This document shows positions 33,024 through 42,013 of a DNA stretch of 43,705 nt, piece by piece. The notes below the pieces were generated by a model. The model saw only the letters and a program-made list of their open reading frames with translations. It was not told the DNA's origin and ran no database searches. How positions within the stretch are numbered: the stretch's first letter is position 1; every line of letters begins with the position of its first letter. The translations under genes and the position numbers were made by a program. This DNA is from GCA-2698665 sp038101125 (GTDB lineage Bacteria > Pseudomonadota > Gammaproteobacteria > GCA-002705445 > GCA-002716945). The stretch lies in assembly GCA_038101125.1 (NCBI GenBank), contig JAYNVZ010000009.1, positions 1-43,705 of the forward strand, given 5' to 3'.

Positions 33024-34235
33024 ATGAATAAATTAATTATTATAAGTTTATCATTTTTTATATCCAGCTGCAGCAGTTTGAAACTACCTTCAGTATTGAA
33101 TATCACTAACTCAAGCTTATCAGAAATACAAGACGATTCTATTAATATTCAGAATATTTGGTCTACAAATATCGGAAATAAAAGAGATTATAAAACTGGT
33201 GTTCTTCAACCTTATTTTATAGATGGTGTCGCCTATACTATTGATAGTCATGGCTTGATTAGTGCAATAAAATTATCAGATGGTAATGCTTTGTGGAAAG
33301 CAAGTCTTGACATGAACGTATCGTCCGGATTAACCATTCATAATGAAAATATATACTTTGGAACAAACGATGGGATGTACCATGGTTATGACTTAGAAAC
33401 TTTAGCAAACTCAAACTCTCTCTTTGATAGTCTAAATTTTATTGATTTCTTGGATGATAAGGCTTTAGAGTCTACAATGAGTGTCCAGCTTAAAAGCGAA
33501 GCATCTTCGACTGCTATAGGTGTTGATGATTTAATTATTATAAAACTTGATGATGGCGATACATCTGCTATAAATATTAAAAAGAATAATATTGAATGGA
33601 ATTATAAGGGTAGAAATGTACCTCTTAGTATTAAAGGATCCGGTTCTATTGCATCCCAGAATAACAATATATATGTTCCTCGAGATGATGGTAATATAAT
33701 TTCATTAGTTTCGTCTAGCGGTAAATTAAATTGGTTAGCATCAATCTCACCGAGGTCAGGTAGAAATGAGCTTGAGTCGTTGAGAGATGTTGAAATAGCG
33801 CCTGTTATTAGCAATGGAGTTTTATTTATAGGGTCTTATCAGGGAAACTTAATTTCTATTGATACATTGAATGGAAATATAATTTGGTCTAGGCCTATGT
33901 CTGTCATGTCGCATTTTAGTGTAGATGATAACAGCCTCTATATATCTGATGATTCTGGATACATTTATTCAATTGATCGTTATAATGGCTCTATACAGTG
34001 GAAGCAAAATACACCAAATAATATCCAGTCTACTCAAATATTCATAATAGATAATTATATAGTTTCTTTGAGTGTTGAGGGTCATATAATCGTAATTGAT
34101 AAATTAGATGGAACACTTCTTGTTTTTAAAAGTGTTTTGGATGATGTAGATCCTCAAACGAATGGATTATTGCAAGATAAAGTACTTTATATAGTCAGTA
34201 AAAATGGTAGACTCAACGCAATTAAAATCAATTAA
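33024..34235 (+). CDS. bamB: Outer-membrane assembly lipoprotein BamB
   Basis: 403 aa. A short signal peptide ends in the lipobox ISSC (Cys16), so the protein is a lipoprotein. The rest is a PQQ/WD-like beta propeller with repeats such as DGNALWKASL, KNNIEWNYKG, SGKLNWLASI, NGNIIWSRPM and NGSIQWKQN. BamB supports BamA in outer-membrane protein insertion, confirming a Gram-negative cell. I chose the ATG at 33024 because it puts the lipobox at the right distance. Confidence 0.95.
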   Translation: MNKLIIISLSFFISSCSSLKLPSVLNITNSSLSEIQDDSINIQNIWSTNIGNKRDYKTGVLQPYFIDGVAYTIDSHGLISAIKLSDGNALWKASLDMNVSSGLTIHNENIYFGTNDGMYHGYDLETLANSNSLFDSLNFIDFLDDKALESTMSVQLKSEASSTAIGVDDLIIIKLDDGDTSAINIKKNNIEWNYKGRNVPLSIKGSGSIASQNNNIYVPRDDGNIISLVSSSGKLNWLASISPRSGRNELESLRDVEIAPVISNGVLFIGSYQGNLISIDTLNGNIIWSRPMSVMSHFSVDDNSLYISDDSGYIYSIDRYNGSIQWKQNTPNNIQSTQIFIIDNYIVSLSVEGHIIVIDKLDGTLLVFKSVLDDVDPQTNGLLQDKVLYIVSKNGRLNAIKIN

Positions 34236-34243
34236 TTGTTATC

Positions 34244-35554
34244 ATGAAGAATAGTATTGCTATAGTTGGCAGAACAAACGTAGGTAAGTCCCTTTTATTC
34301 AATAAACTTACTCGTGCTAGAAAATCACTCGTTATAGATTATCATGGTGTCACTAGAGATATTAACAGTGGTTATTTACTATTGGGTAATCGATCTTTAT
34401 ATATTGAAGACACCGGTGGTATTCCTGAAGAAAATGATAAATTTAGCAGTCAAATTCTTGAAAAGGCATCTCAGTCGATCACAAAAGCTAGATTAATTTT
34501 ATTTGTGGTGTCTGCAGCAGATGGACTCACTCTTCAAGATCATGAAATTTGCAAAATGTTAAGAAAACTTGATAGAGAAATTATTCTATTAATTAATAAA
34601 ACCGACTTATCAAAAAAATCTCAACCAATAAGTGACTTTTATAAGTTGGGTATCAAGGACGTTCTTCTTATATCAGCTAAAAATAATACTGGTTTGTCTG
34701 AATTAAAAGATAAGATTTCTCTTGTTGTAACTGGAGAGGAAATAGTTGAGAAAGATATATTTAGGAGAGTTTCAATTATAGGAAAACCTAATGCTGGAAA
34801 ATCTACATTAATCAATACCTTGCTAAAAGAAGATAGGATGATTATATCAAGCGAAGCAGGGACTACCTTGGATGCAATTGAGATACCATTTACATTAAAA
34901 AATAATAATTTTTTGCTTTACGATACAGCTGGAATTACGCGTAAGTCAAAAACAATATCTACAGTTCAGAAATTTAGTATCAACAGTACATTAAATACCA
35001 TTAAGACTACAGATATATGTATATTTATGATTGATGCTGATGCAGGGATAACAAAACAAGACAAAACTATTCTTAATATAATTAGAAAAAGTAATAAGGC
35101 TTTTATACTCGCTATAAATAAAATAGATAAAAAAAGTAAAGAAGAGTTACTAGAACTCAAGAAAGATTTGAAATACTTTTCAAATATAACTGATAATGCT
35201 GCAATAATTATGATATCAGCAATTAATAAAGAAAATATTAAAAAACTTCTTTATACTTTATTAAATATCTCTTATTCCATTTACAAACGATACAAGTCAT
35301 CACAGTTGACCGATATACTGAACGAGGCTTTAGATGATCACCCGCCTCCTATGATCAATAACAGAAGAATCAAACTTAAATTTGCTCAACAGGCTAAATC
35401 TGATTCACTTTCTATCATAATTCATGGCAATCAAACAGACAAACTGCCATCATCATATGAAAAATATCTTAAAAACTATTTTATTGATAAACTGGATTTA
35501 GTGGGTATACCCGTAAAAATAACTTTATCAACACAAAAAAACCCATTCGATTGA
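34244..35554 (+). CDS. der: Ribosome-associated GTPase Der (EngA)
   Basis: 436 aa with two tandem GTPase domains: P-loops GRTNVGKS (9-16) and GKPNAGKS (~182-189), switch DTGGIPE and DTAGITR, G4 NKTD and NKID, and a C-terminal KH-like domain (RRIKLKFAQQAKSDS). It matures the 50S subunit. The stop codon falls in the loop of a rho-independent terminator. Confidence 0.96.
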   Translation: MKNSIAIVGRTNVGKSLLFNKLTRARKSLVIDYHGVTRDINSGYLLLGNRSLYIEDTGGIPEENDKFSSQILEKASQSITKARLILFVVSAADGLTLQDHEICKMLRKLDREIILLINKTDLSKKSQPISDFYKLGIKDVLLISAKNNTGLSELKDKISLVVTGEEIVEKDIFRRVSIIGKPNAGKSTLINTLLKEDRMIISSEAGTTLDAIEIPFTLKNNNFLLYDTAGITRKSKTISTVQKFSINSTLNTIKTTDICIFMIDADAGITKQDKTILNIIRKSNKAFILAINKIDKKSKEELLELKKDLKYFSNITDNAAIIMISAINKENIKKLLYTLLNISYSIYKRYKSSQLTDILNEALDDHPPPMINNRRIKLKFAQQAKSDSLSIIIHGNQTDKLPSSYEKYLKNYFIDKLDLVGIPVKITLSTQKNPFD

Positions 35555-35564
35555 ATGGGTTTTT
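35537..35564. terminator. Bidirectional rho-independent terminator
   Basis: Stem CCCATTC/GAATGGG extended by A5/T5 on the flanks, loop GATT. It serves der (+) and, with its A/T flanks, the convergent DUF4242 gene (-). The der TGA (35552-35554) lies at the loop/stem junction. It is the only clear intrinsic terminator found in the window. Confidence 0.9.
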
Positions 35565-35583
35565 AAATCATAAGTTTTAAATA

Positions 35584-35856
35584 TTACTCAGCTGTTTTAG
35601 GGCTAATAATATTTTTTACTTCTGAGATTTTATTTGCAGGAAAACCGCCTGTATCAGCATGCTCTTTGATTAAGTCCGCATTATCTGCATTGTAAACGCA
35701 GTAAACTTTATCTCCAGTTACGTAACTGTGAACCCATTCGATACCGGTTCCCATATCTTTTAAAATCCCGCATGACTTTTGTGAAATTCCTTGCAGATCT
35801 TCTTGTTTTAAATCTCCTGCCCCAGGGATTTCTCTCTCTATTACATATTGTGGCAT
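35584..35856 (-). CDS. DUF4242 (nickel-binding-like) protein
   Basis: 90 aa. YVIEREIPGAGDL at the start, GIEWVHSYVTGDKVYCVYNA in the middle and KEHADTGGFPANKISEV near the end match DUF4242, a ferredoxin-like dimer family with a nickel-binding Streptomyces member. Physiological role unknown. The ATG at 35856 has the strongest Shine-Dalgarno in the window (AAGGAGGGG, 5 nt upstream); a longer frame to 35913 runs into the M23 gene and is rejected. The strong ribosome site suggests high expression. Confidence 0.88.
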   Translation of the reverse strand: MPQYVIEREIPGAGDLKQEDLQGISQKSCGILKDMGTGIEWVHSYVTGDKVYCVYNADNADLIKEHADTGGFPANKISEVKNIISPKTAE

Positions 35857-35899
35857 ATTACCCCTCCTTATTTGTATATCATCTATTTTGCTATGATTT

Positions 35900-36757
35900 T
35901 CATGAACCTTCAAGGTTTAAATGTCCTATTACGCTTTTATCTATGAGTAATTCTGGGTCTATATAAGTATTATTCACTAACACTGACCAATGTAAATGTG
36001 CCCCTGTTGATTTACCAGTTGTTCCTACTTTCCCTATAATCTGACCTTTTTCAACATATTGATTTTCTTCAACAAGGATTTCATCAAGATGAATCATAAT
36101 ACTCTTTAGGCTTCTCCCATGATCAAGAATTATCGTTTTTCCATTATAAAAAAAATTACCAGTTAATGTGATCTTCCCAGACGAAGGGGCAACAATAGGT
36201 GTGCCAGTATCAGCCGCTATGTCAAATCCATTATGATAATTACCCTCTATACCATTATAAAACCTTTTGGTTCCAAATATACCCGTGGTAATTCCTTTTA
36301 CTGGTAAAATAAATTCCATGTCAGGATTATTTTCAAACCATATTCTTCTTGCTTCAACCAACTTTATTTTATCCTTTTTTATTTTTTTTAGTATTTTATC
36401 AGTTGGTTTAGTATATTTTTTATTGACATTAATGTTCTGAGTTCTAAAACTTTTCTGCACTATATTTATTCCAATTTCTCTCAAAATAGCCCCATCTTTA
36501 TTTTTTATTTCAAAGCTATGTTGCTTAGTTTTTAGGTGATATGATAATCCATAAAGAACATAAAACTTATTATTTTTATTCCACTTAAGTATTTTTTGCC
36601 CATCTATAAGAAGGTCTTGATTATATTCTGCTTTGCTTATCTCAGTTATATAAATACCACCAGGGTGAACATTTAAAAAATCACTTGAAGCATATAAAGA
36701 TGAGGCATGAGAGTAACTTATAATGAAAATTAATATGTAGAATCTAATTAATCTCAT
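35900..36757 (-). CDS. M23-family metallopeptidase (LytM type), exported
   Basis: 285 aa. An N-terminal signal peptide (about 1-24), a beta-rich region, a lysine-rich coil (~116-135) and a C-terminal M23 domain. Zinc ligands and catalytic residues are intact: His175 and Asp179 (YHNGFDIA), His223 (MIHLDE) and His254/His256 (GAHLHW). It probably cleaves peptidoglycan crosslinks or acts in cell separation in the periplasm. The start overlaps queF by 4 nt. Confidence 0.93.
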   Translation of the reverse strand: MRLIRFYILIFIISYSHASSLYASSDFLNVHPGGIYITEISKAEYNQDLLIDGQKILKWNKNNKFYVLYGLSYHLKTKQHSFEIKNKDGAILREIGINIVQKSFRTQNINVNKKYTKPTDKILKKIKKDKIKLVEARRIWFENNPDMEFILPVKGITTGIFGTKRFYNGIEGNYHNGFDIAADTGTPIVAPSSGKITLTGNFFYNGKTIILDHGRSLKSIMIHLDEILVEENQYVEKGQIIGKVGTTGKSTGAHLHWSVLVNNTYIDPELLIDKSVIGHLNLEGS

Positions 36758-37137
36758 GTCAGTATTTTATTATTATCTTTCCATCCCTTCTTGATATATT
36801 TTGTACTTATAGTAGTGGTAATACCGCCTCTAACTTTCCAATAGCCAATAACTGACATATATCTCGGTTTTATTAAGGTTCTAATATCTTTTAGTATACA
36901 ATTAGTGTTATCTTCATGAAATGCGCCAACATCTCTAAATGATCCCATATATAATTTTAATGACTTTAATTCCACGCATAATTTGTCCGGAACATATTCA
37001 ATAGCAAATTCCGCAAAATCTGGTTGACCTGTTAATGGACATAAGCAAGTAAATTCAGGTATATCCATGGTAATTAAATAATCTTCCTTTATCTCTGGAT
37101 TTTCAAATGTATCCAAGATTTTACTATGTAATTTCAT
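36754..37137 (-). CDS. queF: NADPH-dependent 7-cyano-7-deazaguanine reductase
   Basis: 127 aa, the short unimodular QueF. TCLCPLTGQPDFA gives the nucleophile Cys33 and Asp40; GSFRDVGAFHEDNTN gives His74/Glu75; RGGITTTI is near the C-terminus. It reduces preQ0 to preQ1, which tgt and queA then use. I chose the ATG at 37137, with AGGAGA about 9 nt upstream; the open frame to 37512 runs antisense through smc and is not coding. Confidence 0.94.
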   Translation of the reverse strand: MKLHSKILDTFENPEIKEDYLITMDIPEFTCLCPLTGQPDFAEFAIEYVPDKLCVELKSLKLYMGSFRDVGAFHEDNTNCILKDIRTLIKPRYMSVIGYWKVRGGITTTISTKYIKKGWKDNNKILT

Positions 37138-37159
37138 TAATGTATCTCCTGATAGTAGT

Positions 37160-37165
37160 ATTATA
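37160..37165 (-). promoter_or_regulatory. -10 box of queF-M23 unit
   Basis: TATAAT on the minus strand, 22 nt before the queF ATG; the Shine-Dalgarno lies between. No clear -35. Confidence 0.4.
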
Positions 37166-37178
37166 CCTGAGATAATAT

Positions 37179-37184
37179 TATAAT
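37179..37184 (+). promoter_or_regulatory. -10 box of smc
   Basis: TATAAT 17 nt before the smc ATG, giving a leader of about 11 nt with AAGGG at 37191-37195. It interleaves with the divergent queF promoter. No clear -35. Confidence 0.4.
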
Positions 37185-37201
37185 CTATTGAAGGGTTCTC
37201 T

Positions 37202-39091
37202 ATGCGTCTAACTAAAATTAAATTAGCTGGTTTCAAAACATTTGTTGATTCAACTACTCTCTCTTTTCCGAGCAATCTGACTGGTATAATTGGCCCGAAT
37301 GGCTGTGGGAAATCCAATATAATTGATGCAATACGATGGGTAATGGGCGAGTCATCAGCTCGTAATCTAAGAGGAGACTCTATGGATGATGTTATTTTTT
37401 CTGGCTCTTCCTCAAGATCCCAAGTTAGCAAAGCATTCATAGAATTATACTTTGATAATGAGAATAATACCTTAGATGCCAAATTTGCTAAATATTCTGA
37501 GATAGTTATCAAGAGAGAAGTCTCAAGAGATGGAGTCTCTAATTACTATTTAAATAATACAAGGTGTCGCAGAAAAGATATTAAAGAAGTTTTTCTAGGA
37601 ACAGGCCTTGGCCCAAGGAGTTATGCAATTATTGAACAAGGAATGATATCAAGATTAGTAGAGGCTAAGCCTGAAGAACTTAGAGGTTATCTTGAGGAAG
37701 CGGCTGGTATCAGCAAATATAAAGAAAAAAGAAGAGAGACTGAACTTAGACTTAAACATACAAAAGATAATCTAAATAGATTGAATGATGTAATGAAAGA
37801 AATAACATCCCAGCTTGGCAAACTTGAAAGACAAGCAAAAGCCGCGAAAGACTATAAAGAGCTCCGTGAGAATGAGAAAAACCTAAAATTAAGTTTATTA
37901 AGTTTAAAATGGAATAATTATAATAGTGAAATAGAGACACTAGATGCTGATATAAGCAAGAATAATATAGAGCATGAAAAACAAAAATCCTTAATTACAG
38001 GCAAAGATAAATTAATTGAAGAAACAAGGATCAAAAGAGGTAATGAACAAGATTCATTTAACGCAATACAGGCTGATTTTTATCACATAGGTAGTGAAAT
38101 CGCGAGATGTGAAAAAGATATAGAGCATAGCGAGCAAACTGAATCGTCAAGATTAAAGTCAATAGACGAGGTGATCCAATCAATCGAGAATCTAAAAAAT
38201 AAATATTCCGAGGAAAAGGATAGGAGCAAAATAATTGATGAATCTATTATAAACAAACAAAAACAACTTTCAGCAATAACAGATAAGTTAGAAAAATTAA
38301 ATAATGAAAAAGTTAATGCTAATAATGCATTACAAAATTGGCAGCTACAATACAATAACTTTATTTCTGAGCAATTAGAAACTAAAAATAAGCAAGAAAT
38401 AGAGAAAACAAAAATAAGTGCAGCAGAAAAGTCCATAGATTTATTATCGAAGAGATTAAAAATACTCGAATCATATACAATTCCGGAAGACAAGAGCTCT
38501 GAGGATAAGAATGATATTATGGTTTCTGTAAGTGAAGTTCAGCAGCAGATATCAACATTACTAGTTGACATACAAAGATCGGACTATTTAAAATCTAAAA
38601 CTGACAAACTTTTTAACTTATTACCAAAGAATCTTAAAAATTTATCTGAGAGCTTTAAATACTTAGTTAAGAAAATCAAGTTACTTGTTAGATCTCAACA
38701 AGATGAAATTAATGATATTAAAATCAAAATAGAAGATTACCAGAAAGATGTAGCAAGGGGGAATGAAGCTCTAGTTTTTTTAAAAGATAAAATTCTTAAC
38801 AATGATAAAATTAAGATTAAATTCGATAAAGAGCGAATTGAATTCAAGCAGATAATTGATAAAGTTTTATGGGATACAGATGAATGTCAGTCAGGACAGA
38901 ATGATATAAACGTTGCAATTTCATCATTAGTGTCTGAAAAGTCAGCAGTTCAGAAAAATATATCTCGTTTAGATGTTGAAATCATTCAAATGAATGACAG
39001 GAGATTGTCCCTATTATCAAATGAAAATAATGTTGAAAAACCATCATCAGACATGCAGAACTTACTAAAAAAACTGAACTTGGCACTCTAA
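37202..39091 (+). CDS. smc: Chromosome partition protein Smc, N-terminal part (frameshifted)
   Basis: 629 codons before a TAA. The ATPase N-lobe is intact: LAGFKTFVD, Walker A GPNGCGKSN (31-39), the Q-loop region VMGESSARNLRG, and FLGTGLGPRSYAIIEQG, followed by coiled coil. Similarity to Smc continues in another frame, and the frame change lies at a run of seven A (39067-39073) in zero-frame phase A AAA AAA; the last residues after it are off-frame. The coiled coil turns around near residues 420-510 without a recognisable hinge domain. The assembled protein would be about 935 aa, against 1150-1190 usually. Confidence 0.85.
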   Translation: MRLTKIKLAGFKTFVDSTTLSFPSNLTGIIGPNGCGKSNIIDAIRWVMGESSARNLRGDSMDDVIFSGSSSRSQVSKAFIELYFDNENNTLDAKFAKYSEIVIKREVSRDGVSNYYLNNTRCRRKDIKEVFLGTGLGPRSYAIIEQGMISRLVEAKPEELRGYLEEAAGISKYKEKRRETELRLKHTKDNLNRLNDVMKEITSQLGKLERQAKAAKDYKELRENEKNLKLSLLSLKWNNYNSEIETLDADISKNNIEHEKQKSLITGKDKLIEETRIKRGNEQDSFNAIQADFYHIGSEIARCEKDIEHSEQTESSRLKSIDEVIQSIENLKNKYSEEKDRSKIIDESIINKQKQLSAITDKLEKLNNEKVNANNALQNWQLQYNNFISEQLETKNKQEIEKTKISAAEKSIDLLSKRLKILESYTIPEDKSSEDKNDIMVSVSEVQQQISTLLVDIQRSDYLKSKTDKLFNLLPKNLKNLSESFKYLVKKIKLLVRSQQDEINDIKIKIEDYQKDVARGNEALVFLKDKILNNDKIKIKFDKERIEFKQIIDKVLWDTDECQSGQNDINVAISSLVSEKSAVQKNISRLDVEIIQMNDRRLSLLSNENNVEKPSSDMQNLLKKLNLAL

Positions 39092-40008
39092 GAAATAACT
39101 TGTCTACATTGGATAATCTGATATTGACTTATGAGTCTGAAAAGAATGATATTAATAATGTTATCTCTGACATAAGAGAACTTCTTGAAAAAAATAAAAT
39201 CTCATTGAGCGAGAAGACTGCTCAAAGGAATTCTCTAAAGGATAATGCAGAAATACCTATAATGGAAATAGAAGAGGCTATACAGAAAAAAAATCCTGAT
39301 GAAACATTAGATGCATTAGAAAAAAATATAGATAGAGTACAAAAAAGAATAGATTCACTTGGTGCAATCAACTTAGCGGCAATAGATGAATTAAGAGATC
39401 AAGAGGAAAGGAAGTTATATTTGGACAATCAATATAACGATCTATCAAAATCTGTTCAAACGCTAGAAAATGCGATTTCAAAAATAGACCAAGAGACCAA
39501 ATCTAAATTTAAAGAGATATTTGACCAAATTAATAATAACCTTAACAACTTTTTCACTAAAATATTTGGAGGGGGCAAAGCTTATCTTGAGTTGACGGAT
39601 AATGATCTTCTTAATACAGGTGTTTCCATCATGGCTAGACCACCGGGTAAGCTTGTTAAAAATATAAACTTATTATCAGGTGGAGAAAAAGCTGGCGTAG
39701 GCATAGCTTTTGTTTTTTCAATTTTTAAAATTAACCCTGCTCCTTTTTGCTTACTAGACGAGGTTGATGCTCCTTTAGATGATGCTAATAATAATAGATT
39801 TTGCAATGTAGTAAAAGAAATGTCTCAAACAGTACAATTTATATTTATCACACATAATAAATCAACAATGGAATTAGCTGATGTTTTATCAGGGGTGACC
39901 ATGCGAGAGGCCGGTGTATCAAAACTTGTGTCTGTAAATGTAAATGAAGCTGTTAATTTAACATCTGAAAAGAATATTAATGCTGAGACAGCTAATACAC
40001 AAAACTAA
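39073..40008 (+). CDS. smc: Smc, C-terminal part (in the -1 frame)
   Basis: 311 codons counted from the slip site, beginning TELGTLRNNLSTL. It carries the returning coiled coil, IDSLGAINLAAIDEL, the signature LLSGGEKAGVGIAF, Walker B FCLLDEVDAPLDDAN and ITHNKSTMELAD, so the C-lobe of the Smc ATPase is complete. The signature helix has AGVGI where relatives have ALTA. The only local start would be a TTG at 39100 without a Shine-Dalgarno, so this is not an independent gene. ligA follows after 4 nt; zipA, usual between them, is absent. Confidence 0.85.
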   Translation, partial: TELGTLRNNLSTLDNLILTYESEKNDINNVISDIRELLEKNKISLSEKTAQRNSLKDNAEIPIMEIEEAIQKKNPDETLDALEKNIDRVQKRIDSLGAINLAAIDELRDQEERKLYLDNQYNDLSKSVQTLENAISKIDQETKSKFKEIFDQINNNLNNFFTKIFGGGKAYLELTDNDLLNTGVSIMARPPGKLVKNINLLSGGEKAGVGIAFVFSIFKINPAPFCLLDEVDAPLDDANNNRFCNVVKEMSQTVQFIFITHNKSTMELADVLSGVTMREAGVSKLVSVNVNEAVNLTSEKNINAETANTQN

Positions 40009-40012
40009 TACT

Positions 40013-42013
40013 ATGTCTTCTGATAAATCTGCATTAACAAAAAAATATAAACTTTTAATACAAAAAATTAATCATCATAATAAGATGTATCATACTTATG
40101 ATAGCCCTGAAATCTCTGATATAGAATATGATAAATTATACTCTGAACTGAAACTTTTTGAGGAGCTTAATCCAAATCTTGTTCTAAAAGAGTCTCCTAC
40201 TAACAGAGTTGGTTCTAAGCTTTTAAGTGGATTTAGTAAAATAAAACATACAAGACCTATGATGTCACTTTCTAATGCTGCTACATATGAGGATTTTTTG
40301 AGTTTTTATACAAGAACTACTAAAGATCTTAAGAATAGTAGCTTTGTTCTATCAGCTGAACCAAAATTTGATGGACTTGCTATTAGTATTACCTATATAA
40401 ATGGATATTATGAATCTGCTGTAACTAGGGGCGATGGTTTTATTGGCGAGGATGTTACGTCTAATGTTAAAACTATCAAAATGCTCCCATTAATTCTTGA
40501 GGGGAAAAATATTCCATCTAAATTATCATTAAAAGCTGAAATCTATATGGGTTTAAATGATTTCAAAAAACTAAATAATGCTTTATCACAAAATGAAGAA
40601 AGAACTTTTGCTAATCCGAGAAATGTAGCTGCAGGCACCATAAGACAATTAGATCCAAATGTTGCATCACAAAGAAACCTTAAAATATTTTTTCATGGAC
40701 TTATTCATGATGATACTTTCTCAGATCTTAGTCATTCTGACTCATTAGACAGATTAAAATCTTATGGTTTACCTGTCTGTAATTTGAATAAAAAAATATT
40801 GAGTATAAAAGATGCGAAAAAGTATTATGATCATCTTAATAAAATTAGATTATCATTGCCATATGAGATCGATGGTATTGTATTTAAAGTTGATAGTTAT
40901 GAACAACAAGAAATTCTTGGTTTAACTTCCAAAGCACCTAAATGGGCGATAGCATATAAGTTTAAGTCTGTAGAAGAAAAAACTAAACTCCTAGGAGTAA
41001 CATTTCAAGTTGGCAGAACAGGCACAATAACTCCTGTCGCAGAGTTAGACCCAGTTAATATTGGTGGAGTAAAAGTTAGTAGAGCTAGTTTGCATAATAT
41101 GGATGAAATCAATAGAAAAGATATCAGAATAAATGATATGGTTTTTGTAAAAAGAGCTGGAGATGTAATTCCTGATATTGATCGAGTATCTTTATCTGAT
41201 CGAGTAAAAAGTTTAAAAATAAAAGCTCCTAAGAGTTGTCCCGCATGTGGTTCGCCTCTCATCAGAATATCGATGCAATCCATATATAAATGTAATAATA
41301 ATTATAAATGTAGACCACAAATTGTTCAGTCGATTATGCATTTTGCATCACGCAAGGCAATGAACATCTCTGGCCTAGGAGAGAGTATCATTGAATCTTT
41401 AGTTGATAAGGAACTTATAAATAATTTTGTTGATCTTTATAAATTAACTCTAACGCATATAAAAAGTCTTGAAAGGATGGCTGAAAAATCTTCCGATAAA
41501 CTTATAAGATCTATATCTGGTTCGAAAAATACGGCATTTGATAAATTTATCTACTCTCTTGGTATTAAAGAGGTAGGTATAACGACTGCTGAGTCTTTAG
41601 CAAAAAACTATACTAGCGTTGAAGAACTTATGTCTGCAAGTAAAGCTGAACTATGTTCGATTAATGATATTGGTGAAATAGTAGCAGAGAATATATATAA
41701 TTATTTCAGGAATAATGAAAATCAAAACAAGATAAATAATCTAATTAAACTTGGTGTTAAAATTAAATATGCAAGAACTACCATTGATAATAAACTATCC
41801 GGCAATATTTATGTCATAACTGGCACATTTAAGAATATCAGTAGGGCGGATATAGAGAGTGCTCTGAACAAGCATGGAGCTAAGGTGACTAATTCTGTAT
41901 CAAAGAAAACTACAGCATTGATATTGGGCGCTAATCCAGGTTCTAAACATAAGAAGGCAAAGGATTATAATATCAATATCATCAGTGAAGATGACCTTAT
42001 TAAGCTTCTCTGA
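40013..42013 (+). CDS. ligA: NAD-dependent DNA ligase LigA
   Basis: 666 aa. Ia domain at the start, adenylation motif AEPKFDG with Lys118, OB fold (TGTITPVAELDPV), four-cysteine zinc finger (CPACG ... KCNNNYKC), helix-hairpin-helix region and a C-terminal BRCT domain (YVITGTFKNISRADIE). It seals nicks in replication and repair. I chose the ATG at 40013, 4 nt after smc; the longer frame starts inside smc. The 3' end overlaps dapD by 14 nt. Confidence 0.96.
   Translation: MSSDKSALTKKYKLLIQKINHHNKMYHTYDSPEISDIEYDKLYSELKLFEELNPNLVLKESPTNRVGSKLLSGFSKIKHTRPMMSLSNAATYEDFLSFYTRTTKDLKNSSFVLSAEPKFDGLAISITYINGYYESAVTRGDGFIGEDVTSNVKTIKMLPLILEGKNIPSKLSLKAEIYMGLNDFKKLNNALSQNEERTFANPRNVAAGTIRQLDPNVASQRNLKIFFHGLIHDDTFSDLSHSDSLDRLKSYGLPVCNLNKKILSIKDAKKYYDHLNKIRLSLPYEIDGIVFKVDSYEQQEILGLTSKAPKWAIAYKFKSVEEKTKLLGVTFQVGRTGTITPVAELDPVNIGGVKVSRASLHNMDEINRKDIRINDMVFVKRAGDVIPDIDRVSLSDRVKSLKIKAPKSCPACGSPLIRISMQSIYKCNNNYKCRPQIVQSIMHFASRKAMNISGLGESIIESLVDKELINNFVDLYKLTLTHIKSLERMAEKSSDKLIRSISGSKNTAFDKFIYSLGIKEVGITTAESLAKNYTSVEELMSASKAELCSINDIGEIVAENIYNYFRNNENQNKINNLIKLGVKIKYARTTIDNKLSGNIYVITGTFKNISRADIESALNKHGAKVTNSVSKKTTALILGANPGSKHKKAKDYNINIISEDDLIKLL

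Noticed and set aside
37138..37512. N-terminal extension of QueF to 252 aa
   Set aside because: It is antisense to the smc start and matches nothing; QueF homology begins at 37137 behind an AGGAGA ribosome site.
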